From NCBI RefSeq assembly GCF_001307275.1, contig NZ_CP012831.1:3960501-4024500 (forward strand): 64,000 bases of DNA, in the 5' to 3' direction. Below the pieces are notes generated by a model. That model made no database searches and had not been told where the DNA came from. It saw nothing but the letters and a program-made list of their open reading frames with translations. Source of the stretch: Pseudomonas fluorescens. GTDB lineage: Bacteria > Pseudomonadota > Gammaproteobacteria > Pseudomonadales > Pseudomonadaceae. The translations under genes were made by a program, and so were the position numbers. Shown in pieces: positions 24,915-32,718 of the stretch; within the stretch, counting starts at the first letter, position 1, and each line of letters opens with the position of its first letter.

Positions 24915-26434
24915 TGAGCGACTTTTTCTATCGCGAGCTCAATCGTCGTCAGGTCGCGCTGTTTTTTTCAACGGCGATATTGCTTTACGTCCTGCCGTTG
25001 ATCCTCGCTGATTTTCGCTATATCGACGATAACTGGCGGGCACTGGAAGCTGGAATGGCCTGGACCAACCAAGGGCGCTGGTTTTCTGATCTGTTGTATC
25101 AAGTGCTGTCCCTCACCCGCGCCGCGCCGGACATTTTTCCGCTGCCGTTGTTGCTCGCCGCATTGGCCATGTCCCTAGCTTTGACTCGCCTGACCTTTCA
25201 TTACTTCCCTCAGCCGACACTGGTCTGTTGTTTGGTCCCGTTGCCCCTCTGGTACAACCCCTTCCTGTTGCAGAACCTGTCGTATCAATACGACGGCCCC
25301 GCGATGGCACTGAGTCTGGTCGCGGTCATTTACGCAATGACCTTTCAGGGGACTTCGCGAATACGTCAGTGGTGGGTGCCAGCCGGTTTGTTGGTGCTGG
25401 CATTCGGGCTCTATCAAGTCAGCTTCAATGTGTTTCTGGGCCTGTGTTGCCTGGAATTGCTCACAGCGGCATATAAACGGGAACCGTACCTGCAATGGCT
25501 GGAAATGCTGGGTTGGAAGTTGGCTCAGCTTGGTTTGGCCGTTCTGATTTACTTTGCCACCGCCGTGTTGCTCATGGGGCCGGAGCGGACTGCATTGTTG
25601 AATTGGAAAGCCGATCCGTTGCTGCAAATCGGCATCAACATGGAACGGGTGGCCGAGAAAGTTGCGCTGCTGTTTCACGGCGGCCACGCCTGGTTGCTAG
25701 CCGCGCTGGTTGTGTTGGCGCTGATCGGCGCCATACGATTGGGCAACAGGTTGCTGGAGCGTGAGGAGCAGGGTTGGAAAACTTTCGTGTTGTTTCTGGG
25801 ATGTTCGATGACGCTGCCCTTATTGATCCTGCTGGTGCCTGGTATCACGCTGGTTTTTCGTGATTTCAACGAAGGCGCGCGTACCTTGATGGGCTTCGGT
25901 GTGCTTCTGATGTTCTGCTTTTATCTTGCGTATCTGGCTCTTTCTCCAATCCATCCTCGTTTGCCGTTATTGCTCCTCCTTCCGCTTCTGGCGACGCTTT
26001 CACTGTCCTTCGCTTATGGTCGGGTGCTGACTCTGCAAAAAACCTTCGCCGACGGTGCGCTTTACAGTTTGGGGTACGACATCACTTCACACCGGGAACT
26101 GTACGAAGCAAAGCGGATTTATCTATCGATCACCTATTCCGAGTACTGGCTGGTAAGCGCTTGCGGTTCGTTCCGAGAGCTTCCGGTGCTGCCTTATTTG
26201 CTAAATATCGACTACTTCATGCTCTCGGAACGCTTACCGTTAATGGGCATCACCAACGTGGCAAAGGAACGTGAGCGGCGCAATGCGACCCGTGTGGGTT
26301 ATTTAGTTTATGCGCCCATCGTGGACAACCAGTATTACCGGATTTATCTGCTGGGCGACTATGGTTTCATCGTTATGAAAGAGCCTACGCAAATCAGCCG
26401 CCGTGTTGCCGACTGTAGCGACTTGACTCGATAG
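24911..26434 (+). CDS. GtrII-type glucosyltransferase-like integral membrane protein (gtrC position)
   Basis: 507 residues with about 10-11 membrane helices. An acidic pair in the first loop, DFRYIDDNWRALEAG, is followed by GRWFSDLLYQVL and NPFLLQNLSYQYDGP. This is the organisation of Gtr type II serotype-specific glucosyltransferases that transfer glucose from bactoprenol to O-antigen in the periplasm. Its start overlaps the stop of the gtrB remnant, as in intact gtrABC operons. With gtrB lost, its lipid-linked donor would have to come from another locus, so it may be idle. Lower G+C than neighbours suggests transfer. Confidence 0.7.
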   Translation: MMSDFFYRELNRRQVALFFSTAILLYVLPLILADFRYIDDNWRALEAGMAWTNQGRWFSDLLYQVLSLTRAAPDIFPLPLLLAALAMSLALTRLTFHYFPQPTLVCCLVPLPLWYNPFLLQNLSYQYDGPAMALSLVAVIYAMTFQGTSRIRQWWVPAGLLVLAFGLYQVSFNVFLGLCCLELLTAAYKREPYLQWLEMLGWKLAQLGLAVLIYFATAVLLMGPERTALLNWKADPLLQIGINMERVAEKVALLFHGGHAWLLAALVVLALIGAIRLGNRLLEREEQGWKTFVLFLGCSMTLPLLILLVPGITLVFRDFNEGARTLMGFGVLLMFCFYLAYLALSPIHPRLPLLLLLPLLATLSLSFAYGRVLTLQKTFADGALYSLGYDITSHRELYEAKRIYLSITYSEYWLVSACGSFRELPVLPYLLNIDYFMLSERLPLMGITNVAKERERRNATRVGYLVYAPIVDNQYYRIYLLGDYGFIVMKEPTQISRRVADCSDLTR

Positions 26435-26472
26435 TCAGAGACTGCCCTGTTCCTTCCGATGCAAGGAAAATT

Positions 26473-26499
26473 GCGCAGCGTCGAAACGGTTCGCTGCGC
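26473..26499. terminator. Hairpin between convergent gtrC-like and glutamate-synthase-like genes
   Basis: Stem GCGCAGCG / CGCTGCGC with an ~11-nt loop. It lacks a clean T run and is therefore only a possible bidirectional terminator. Confidence 0.4.
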
Positions 26500-26506
26500 G
26501 ATTGGT

Positions 26507-28126
26507 TCACGCCGCCACCACCTCCATCGGCTCAAAACTATCCGCCCGCGCCATCTGCCACATCCGCGAATAAAACGCCCCGTTGACCTCACCCGTCAGC
26601 AATTCCCCCGGCTTCAGAAACACATGCAGCTGGGAAAACAACTTGACCTCGGTAGCCGACATCCGCCGCACCAGATGCTTGGGCTGCAATTGCGACGGGT
26701 GCTCGAGCCCGGCGGCGGCGAGCATTTCGGCCAGGGCCTTGAGGGTGTTGCGGTGGAAGTTGTAGACCCGCTGGGCCTTGTCCGGGACGACCAGGGCGCG
26801 CTGGCGCAGGGTGTCCTGGGTGGCGACGCCGGTGGGGCATTTGTTGGTGTGGCAGCTTTGGGACTGGATGCAGCCGATGGCGAACATGAAGCCGCGCGCG
26901 GCGTTGGCCCAGTCGGCACCGATGGCCAGGACGCTGGCGATGTCGAAGGCGCTGACGATCTTGCCACTGGCGCCGAGCTTGATCTTGTCCCGCAGGTTCA
27001 GGCCCACCAGGGTGTTGTGCACGAACAGCAGGCCCTCGCGCAGCGGCACGCCGATGTGATCGGTGAACTCCACTGGCGCCGCGCCCGTGCCGCCTTCCTT
27101 GCCGTCCACTACGATGAAGTCGGGCAGGATCCCGGTTTCCAGCATCGCCTTGGCGATGCCCATGAATTCCCAGGGATGGCCCAGGCAGAATTTGAAGCCC
27201 ACCGGTTTGCCGCCGGACAGCTCACGCAACTGCTGGGCGAATTGCATCAGTTCGATCGGCGTGGAAAACGCGCTGTGGCATGACGGCGAAATACAATCCT
27301 CGCCCATGAGGATGCCGCGGGTCTCGGCGATTTCCCGGGTGACCTTGTGCTTGGGCAGGATCCCGCCATGGCCGGGTTTGGCGCCTTGGCTCATCTTGAT
27401 TTCGATCATCCGCACCTGCGGGTTCTGTGCCTGGGCGGCGAAGCGCTCGGGGTCGAAGCGTCCGTCGCTGGTGCGACAGCCAAAATAACCGCTGCCCAGT
27501 TCCCAGGTCAGGTCGCCACCGTGTTCGCGGTGGTAGGGGCTGATACTGCCTTCACCGGTGTCATGGGCGAAGTTGCCCAGCTTCGCGCCTTGGTTCAACG
27601 CCCGGATGGCGTTGGCGCTCAGGGAGCCAAAGCTCATGGCCGAGATGTTGAACACCGATGCTGAGTACGGCTGCGTGCACTGCGGGCCGCCGACGGTCAC
27701 GCGAAAACCGCTGGGGTCGCTCAGCGGGGCCGGGCGCATGGAATGGCCGATGAATTCGAAGCCGGTCTGGTACACGTCGATCAAGGTGCCGAACGGTTTG
27801 TCGGCGCTTTCGTTCTTGGCCCGGGAGTACACCAGCGAGCGCTGGGCCCGGGAGAAGGGCAGGGCATCGCTGTCGGATTCGAGCAGGTACTGGCGGATCT
27901 CCGGGCGGATGCCTTCGACCAGGTAGCGGATATTGCCCAGGATCGGGTAGTTGCGCCGTACGGCATGACGGCTTTGCAGCAGGTCGAACACCCCCAACAG
28001 GCTCAACAGCCCGGTCACCAGCGCAATGGGCCAGAGCCAGTCGTGTTGCAGGAATGGCAGGCTGGCGAGGGTGAAGATGACACAGCCAGCAAAGAAGGCG
28101 TAACGACTCAGCAGAGACAGGCTCAT
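26507..28126 (-). CDS. FMN-binding glutamate synthase family protein
   Basis: 539 residues. Two N-terminal membrane helices (about residues 7-50) precede a GltB-like central TIM barrel: FNISAMSFGSLSANAIRALN, then IEIKMSQGAKPGHGGILP, then VVDGKEGGTGAAPVEF for FMN binding. A Cys cluster for an iron-sulphur centre follows (C-I-Q-S-Q-S-C-H-T-N-K-C-P). It lacks the glutaminase domain of true GltB. These stand-alone proteins are widespread, often annotated as glutamate synthase, but their physiological reaction is unclear. The ATG at 28126 is preferred. Upstream in-frame codons would run into a REPIN. Confidence 0.85.
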   Translation of the reverse strand: MSLSLLSRYAFFAGCVIFTLASLPFLQHDWLWPIALVTGLLSLLGVFDLLQSRHAVRRNYPILGNIRYLVEGIRPEIRQYLLESDSDALPFSRAQRSLVYSRAKNESADKPFGTLIDVYQTGFEFIGHSMRPAPLSDPSGFRVTVGGPQCTQPYSASVFNISAMSFGSLSANAIRALNQGAKLGNFAHDTGEGSISPYHREHGGDLTWELGSGYFGCRTSDGRFDPERFAAQAQNPQVRMIEIKMSQGAKPGHGGILPKHKVTREIAETRGILMGEDCISPSCHSAFSTPIELMQFAQQLRELSGGKPVGFKFCLGHPWEFMGIAKAMLETGILPDFIVVDGKEGGTGAAPVEFTDHIGVPLREGLLFVHNTLVGLNLRDKIKLGASGKIVSAFDIASVLAIGADWANAARGFMFAIGCIQSQSCHTNKCPTGVATQDTLRQRALVVPDKAQRVYNFHRNTLKALAEMLAAAGLEHPSQLQPKHLVRRMSATEVKLFSQLHVFLKPGELLTGEVNGAFYSRMWQMARADSFEPMEVVAA

Positions 28127-28175
28127 ACGGTTTCCTTGGGGGTGAGCAATTGGCGAGACATTAGCTTGGAATTCA

Positions 28176-28270
28176 GCTTGTGGCGAGGGAGCTTGCTCGC
28201 GATGGTGGTCGCACATTCAACACCTGCATTGACTGACCCACCGTTATCGCGAGCAAGCTCGCTCCCACAA
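28176..28270. repeat. REPIN, family A/B hybrid
   Basis: The left arm starts like family B (GTGGCGAGGGAGCTTGCTCG) and the right arm is family A (ATCGCGAGCAAGCTCGCTCC). The loop is shared with the next REPIN. Confidence 0.8.
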
Positions 28271-28365
28271 TTGGATTGGCGACGATGCTCGGCAGTTGTG
28301 GTGCGGAAGCTTGCCACAGGGGCTGTGTGTTGGCTGGAACAACAGTTTATGAGAACCAGAAAACC

Positions 28366-28456
28366 TGTGGGAGCGAGCTTGCTCGCGATGGCGGTTGTAC
28401 GTTCAACACCTGCATTGACTGACCCACCGTTATCGCGAGCAAGCTCGCTCCCACAA
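28366..28456. repeat. REPIN, family A, tandem sister of the preceding one
   Basis: Arms GTGGGAGCGAGCTTGCTCGC and reverse complement. Its loop and right arm (from CACCTGCATTGACTGACCCA through the arm to CACAATTGGATTGGC) repeat 28221-28278 exactly or almost exactly, with a period of 186 bp. Confidence 0.82.
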
Positions 28457-28514
28457 TTGGATTGGCAGTTGTGGTGAGGGAGCTCGCTCCCACCGATTGA
28501 ACTGCCGGGATGGC

Positions 28515-29921
28515 TCAGCTCGCCTGTTTCATCTGCCGCAACGGTAATTCCACGCGGAAGGTGGTGCCGACGCCGACTTCGCTGCGTACGGTGATCTCGC
28601 CGTTGTGTTTTTTCACGATGCCGTAGGACAACGACAGCCCGAGTCCTGTGCCCTGGCCGATGGGTTTGGTGGTGAAGAACGGATCGAAGATTTTCTGCAG
28701 GGTCTCGGGGGGAATGCCCGAGCCGTTATCCGCCACTTCGATCCAGACGGTTTCTTCACCGACCCCATTGCGCAGGGTGATGGTGCCGCGTTCGGGGCCG
28801 ATGGCCTGGGCGGCGTTGACGATCAGGTTCATGATCACCTGGTTGATCTGCGACGGCAGGCATTCCACCTCCGGCAAGGGTGTGTATTCCTTGACCACGT
28901 CGGCCTTGTACTTGATTTCATTGGCGACGATGTTCAACGTCGAATCCATGCCCTGCTGCAAATTGGCCATCTGCCATTCCTGGCTGGAATCAACGCGGGA
29001 GAAGTCCTTCAGGTCCTTGACGATCTGTCCGACCCGGCCAATGCCATCCTTGGATTCCTTGATCAGCAGGGGGATGTCCTCGACCAGGAAATCCAGCTCC
29101 ACCTGTTCACGCAGCTTTCTCAAGTTCACCACCAGCTCCGGCGAAGTGATGGCCTCCTCGGCGCTGCCGTAGGCGGTGAGCATTTCCTGGAGTTTGCCGA
29201 AGTAGCCGTCCAGCGCCCCCAGGTTGGAAGAAATGAAGCCGATCGGGTTGTTGATTTCGTGGGCCACCCCGGCCGCCAACTGGCCCAGCGAGGCGAGCTT
29301 TTCCGATTGCACCAATTGGGTTTCCAGCATCTTGCGTTCGTCGATCTCCATTTGCAGCAGCTCGCTTGCCTGTCGGAAGGCTTGGGTGCGTTGTTCTACC
29401 AGGTCTTCGAGCTTGTTCATTTTCAGTTGCGCGCGAGAGGTCATTTCCCATTTGGTGGTCAGGGTGTTGGCCATCTGCTGGACTTCGATGTTGTCGAACG
29501 GCTTCTTCAGGATCAGCAAGCGGTCGTGGCCGTTCAGACGGTCGAGCAATTCATCCCAGGAATAATCCGAATAGGCGGTGCAAACCACCACTTGCAACTG
29601 CGGGTCGCGCTTCCAGAGTTCTTCGATGGTCTTGGCGCCGTCCCAGCCTTCGGGCATGCGCATGTCGACAAAGGCCAGGGCATAGGGACGCTCCTTGGCC
29701 ATTGCCCCCAGCAATTTGTTCAGGCCTTCCTGTCCACCGTAGGCCGAGTCGAGTTCGAACACGGTGGCGGCAGCTTTCGGTGCTTCGCCAAACAGCGCGC
29801 TCTCCATGTCCTGCAAATCCGTGTTGCTGTCATCCTCCGGAGTGAGGATCTTGCGGAAATCTTCATGAATGGCGGGTGTATCGTCGATCAACAGGATGCG
29901 GCGGTTACTCAGGCTGTTCAT
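28515..29921 (-). CDS. Hybrid receiver-histidine kinase (REC-HisKA-HATPase)
   Basis: 468 residues without membrane segments. The N-terminal receiver (DDTPAIHEDFRKIL, acceptor D86 in VDMRMPEG, K140 in KKPFD) carries a loop of about 40 residues after helix 1. A coiled coil (about 160-210) leads to the dimerisation helix with H221 (GVAHEINNP). The ATPase domain has G-boxes ADNGSGIP and FFTTKPIGQGTGLGLSLS. The receiver is likely phosphorylated by the membrane kinase encoded just upstream (4-bp overlap), passing control to its own kinase domain. It is the last gene of the signalling operon. It shares the REC plus coiled-coil module with the two GGDEF-EAL proteins upstream. Confidence 0.9.
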   Translation of the reverse strand: MNSLSNRRILLIDDTPAIHEDFRKILTPEDDSNTDLQDMESALFGEAPKAAATVFELDSAYGGQEGLNKLLGAMAKERPYALAFVDMRMPEGWDGAKTIEELWKRDPQLQVVVCTAYSDYSWDELLDRLNGHDRLLILKKPFDNIEVQQMANTLTTKWEMTSRAQLKMNKLEDLVEQRTQAFRQASELLQMEIDERKMLETQLVQSEKLASLGQLAAGVAHEINNPIGFISSNLGALDGYFGKLQEMLTAYGSAEEAITSPELVVNLRKLREQVELDFLVEDIPLLIKESKDGIGRVGQIVKDLKDFSRVDSSQEWQMANLQQGMDSTLNIVANEIKYKADVVKEYTPLPEVECLPSQINQVIMNLIVNAAQAIGPERGTITLRNGVGEETVWIEVADNGSGIPPETLQKIFDPFFTTKPIGQGTGLGLSLSYGIVKKHNGEITVRSEVGVGTTFRVELPLRQMKQAS

Positions 29922-31720
29922 GGTTCACCTTCTGCAAGTTTCAGGGGCACCTGCAATTGGAATGTCGCTCCTTTGCCTGGCCCCTCACTGTGGGCGGTGA
30001 GGTGGCCGTTCATTTCGATGGCCGCCAATGCGCAGCTGTGCAGGCCAAAGCCGTGGCCTTCCTTACGCGTGGTAAAACCATGGGCGAAGATGCGCGTCAT
30101 GTTTTCCTCCGGGATACCTTCGCCTTCGTCCTTGACGCTGATTTGCAAGGTCTGGCCATCGACGACGGCGGCCTTGAGGGTCATGTTCCGCGCATGGTTG
30201 GACACCCCGGCCATGGCGTATTTGGCATTGCTGATCAGGTTGATCAGGATCAGCAGCAAGCGGTGCTTGTCGCCCATGATCCGCGGCACGTCACCGTATT
30301 CCTTGATCACCGTAACATGATGGCGGGTCAGGGCGCCGGAGTTCATGCGCAAGGCGTCTTCGAGCAGTTCGCTGACCACCAAAGGCTCCAGCAGGCTGCT
30401 GGCCCCGGCATAGGATTGCTGCGTGGAGACGATGTCCTTGATGTGGTCCACGCTCTTGCTCAACTGGGCCAGTTCATCGGTCAGGCTCTGCTGTTCCGAC
30501 GCGATGGCCTCGACCAGTTGGTTGAGGTAGCCGGGCAGCAGCTTGCCCTTGGCGTCCTCGGTGAGGAAGTGCCCAAGGTCATCGGCGTGTTCGTTGATCA
30601 GCTGCATCGCCTTGCCCAGCCCCAGGGCCTTGCTGCTGCGCAGTTTGCGGCTGACCAGATCGGCGGAGATGTTCACACTGTTGAGAACGTTGCCGACGTT
30701 GTGCAACACGTTGGTGGCGATTTCCGCCATGCCGGCCTGGCGGGCGGTGTCCATCAACTCGCTCTGGGTGTCCTTGAGCTGGCGGGTACGCTCTTCGACC
30801 CGCTGTTCCAGCTCGTCGTTGGCGGTTTGCAGGGCGTTGTTGACCCGATTGATTTCGGCGAAGCTGCGTATCAACCGGATCGCCAGCCAGATCAGTATCA
30901 AGACCAGGAGCGTGGCGAACACCAACAGGTAAATGTGGTTGCGCTCGTACTGGGCGGCGGCTTTTTCCTGGTCCTTCTCGAGCAGGTGGCTGATGGTGTC
31001 CAGGCGATCGGCCAAGGGGATCGCTCCGATTCCCAGCAGTAACTCATTCACCTTGGGTTGTTCGCGCAGGATCACCCCGATGTGCCTGCGCAGGACTTCG
31101 ATGGAGTTGAGCAACCCTTCAGGCAGGCGCTCCTTGTTGACATCCAACTGGTTCAAGCCCAGCAGGACCTCGGCTGCGATCTCCGGGGAACTGAGCTGGG
31201 CGAACTCCATGCTGCTGAGCAACAGGTCGTAAGTGTCGATGGCAACGTTCTGCAACTCCAGTTTGTAGGTGTCGGGCAGCCGGGCGAACTGGCCCTGGAT
31301 GTCGTCCTCGCCGGTGGGCAGGAAGGCCAGGGAGTTGCGCAACACCGCGTTATGGGACTTGAACTGTTCTATCAGGCGGGTCTTTTCCTTGACCAGCTTG
31401 AGGTATTCGTCGCGCTGGGCCTCCCAGAGCGACGGCCCGTGGCGCTCCGGTTCCGATTCGATGGCGTCCAGACGCTGCCACAGGCGTGCCATTTCGTGCA
31501 GGGGGGAGACCAGCGGATCGTAGTTGTGGGTCAGGGCGATCCGCGACTTGAGGACTTCGTTGTCCCAGATGGCGTCCTGTTGCTTGAGCAGGCGAATCAG
31601 GTCACGGGATTCAATGTACGAGGCGGCCTGCTGGGCCCCCGAATTGACGTACATGAACAGCAGGATCGAAGCCAGCAGCAGGCCGATGAAGGCAAGACCG
31701 AGGCGGCGCAGAGCGGTCAT
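29918..31720 (-). CDS. Membrane sensor histidine kinase with large periplasmic helical domain (DAHL-like)
   Basis: 600 residues. One membrane helix at residues ~7-24 and another at ~285-305 enclose a ~260-residue periplasmic region that is predicted all-helical, resembling DAHL sensor domains. A coiled coil (NDELEQRVEERTRQLKDTQ) follows. The H-box is atypical, VLHNVGNVLNSV (H-N-V-G-N rather than H-E-x-x-x-P), as in the HWE-unrelated HNVGN subgroup of kinases. The ATPase domain has KDEGEGIP and HGFTTRKEGHGFGLHSCAL. Starts and ends overlap its neighbours by 4 bp each. The adjacent peroxidase in the same operon suggests a periplasmic redox cue, which is inference. Confidence 0.88.
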   Translation of the reverse strand: MTALRRLGLAFIGLLLASILLFMYVNSGAQQAASYIESRDLIRLLKQQDAIWDNEVLKSRIALTHNYDPLVSPLHEMARLWQRLDAIESEPERHGPSLWEAQRDEYLKLVKEKTRLIEQFKSHNAVLRNSLAFLPTGEDDIQGQFARLPDTYKLELQNVAIDTYDLLLSSMEFAQLSSPEIAAEVLLGLNQLDVNKERLPEGLLNSIEVLRRHIGVILREQPKVNELLLGIGAIPLADRLDTISHLLEKDQEKAAAQYERNHIYLLVFATLLVLILIWLAIRLIRSFAEINRVNNALQTANDELEQRVEERTRQLKDTQSELMDTARQAGMAEIATNVLHNVGNVLNSVNISADLVSRKLRSSKALGLGKAMQLINEHADDLGHFLTEDAKGKLLPGYLNQLVEAIASEQQSLTDELAQLSKSVDHIKDIVSTQQSYAGASSLLEPLVVSELLEDALRMNSGALTRHHVTVIKEYGDVPRIMGDKHRLLLILINLISNAKYAMAGVSNHARNMTLKAAVVDGQTLQISVKDEGEGIPEENMTRIFAHGFTTRKEGHGFGLHSCALAAIEMNGHLTAHSEGPGKGATFQLQVPLKLAEGEP

Positions 31721-32676
31721 AGGGGCTTGCCCTCCGATTCACCCGTCAGGGTCTTGAGGAACTCGACGATCAGTGTCGTATCGTTCTTGAGGGGCTCACG
31801 ACCCAGTTGGTACTTGAACATCACCTCCACCGCGTGCTCCAGAGTCGTCGCCGACCCGTCATGGAAATACGGCGCGGTAATGGCCACGTTACGCAGGCTG
31901 GGTACCTTGAAGACCTGGCGGTCCGCTTCATCGCCGGTGATGTTGAAACGTCCTTCGTCGGCCCGGGTCGGGTTGCCCCGGTCGCCGACGTAGTCACCCA
32001 TGACGCCGAATTTCTGGAACATGTTGCCGCCGATGTTCACGCCCTGGTGGCAAGCGATGCAGCCGTACTCCTTGAACCGCTGGTAACCGAACTTTTCCCG
32101 GGGCGTGAGGGCGTCGGTATTGCCCAGCAGGTACTGGTCGAAACGCGAATTGGGTGTTTGCAAAGTGCGTTCGTAGTCGGCCAGGGCGCCCTGGATATTG
32201 GGCTTGGTCACGCCGTCGGAGTAGGTGTCCTTGAAGTCCTTGGCGTAGCCGGGGTCATCGGCGATACGCTTGACCACCGACTCCCAGGTGCTGCCCATTT
32301 CCACCGGGCTGGTCACGACCTCGTGGACCTGTTCTTCCAGCGTATCGACGCGGCCATCCCAGAACTGGTGGAAGTTCAGGCCGGCGTTGAACACCGTAGG
32401 CGTATTGACCTCCACCGGCTTGCCATCGAAGCCCAGGGAAAACGGCTTGTCGTCGGCGCCGCCCTTGTCCAGGCGATGGCAACTGGCGCAGGACAGGGTG
32501 TTGTTGACCGACAGCCGTGGGTCATTGAACAGCCGCAGCCCCAGCTGGACGCGCTTGGGGTCCAGGGCCGGCACCGGTGGCAGGGGCTTGAGGGGTTCGT
32601 CCAAAGGCGCGGCGTGAGCGGTTACGCTTGCTCCCACCAGCAGGCCGAGCGCCAGAATCAGTCCATGTAACGCCAT
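31717..32676 (-). CDS. Exported dihaem cytochrome c peroxidase (CcpA/MauG family)
   Basis: 319 residues with a signal peptide ending TAHA. Two c-type haem sites, CASCHR near residue 68 and CIACHQ near residue 209, fit the bacterial dihaem peroxidase family. SPVEMGSTWE carries the conserved glutamate of the active site. Late motifs VPSLRNVAITAPYFHDG and MFKYQLGR are family hallmarks. Such proteins reduce hydrogen peroxide in the periplasm, or in the MauG branch oxidise a protein substrate. The location between signalling genes, overlapping the sensor kinase gene by 4 bp, is unusual and suggests a sensory or protective role in the circuit. An AAGGA ribosome site lies upstream of the ATG. Confidence 0.92.
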   Translation of the reverse strand: MALHGLILALGLLVGASVTAHAAPLDEPLKPLPPVPALDPKRVQLGLRLFNDPRLSVNNTLSCASCHRLDKGGADDKPFSLGFDGKPVEVNTPTVFNAGLNFHQFWDGRVDTLEEQVHEVVTSPVEMGSTWESVVKRIADDPGYAKDFKDTYSDGVTKPNIQGALADYERTLQTPNSRFDQYLLGNTDALTPREKFGYQRFKEYGCIACHQGVNIGGNMFQKFGVMGDYVGDRGNPTRADEGRFNITGDEADRQVFKVPSLRNVAITAPYFHDGSATTLEHAVEVMFKYQLGREPLKNDTTLIVEFLKTLTGESEGKPL

Positions 32677-32718
32677 GGGATCTTTTCCTTGAAACTTTGG
32701 TTGAGGACACTCAGGTGT

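Larger units (their letters stand above)
28127..28514. other. Intergenic region made largely of two REPINs
   Basis: About 390 bp between two minus-strand genes, containing REPINs at 28176 and 28366 and a single REP at 28472-28493. No coding sequence or other element was recognised. Confidence 0.6.
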
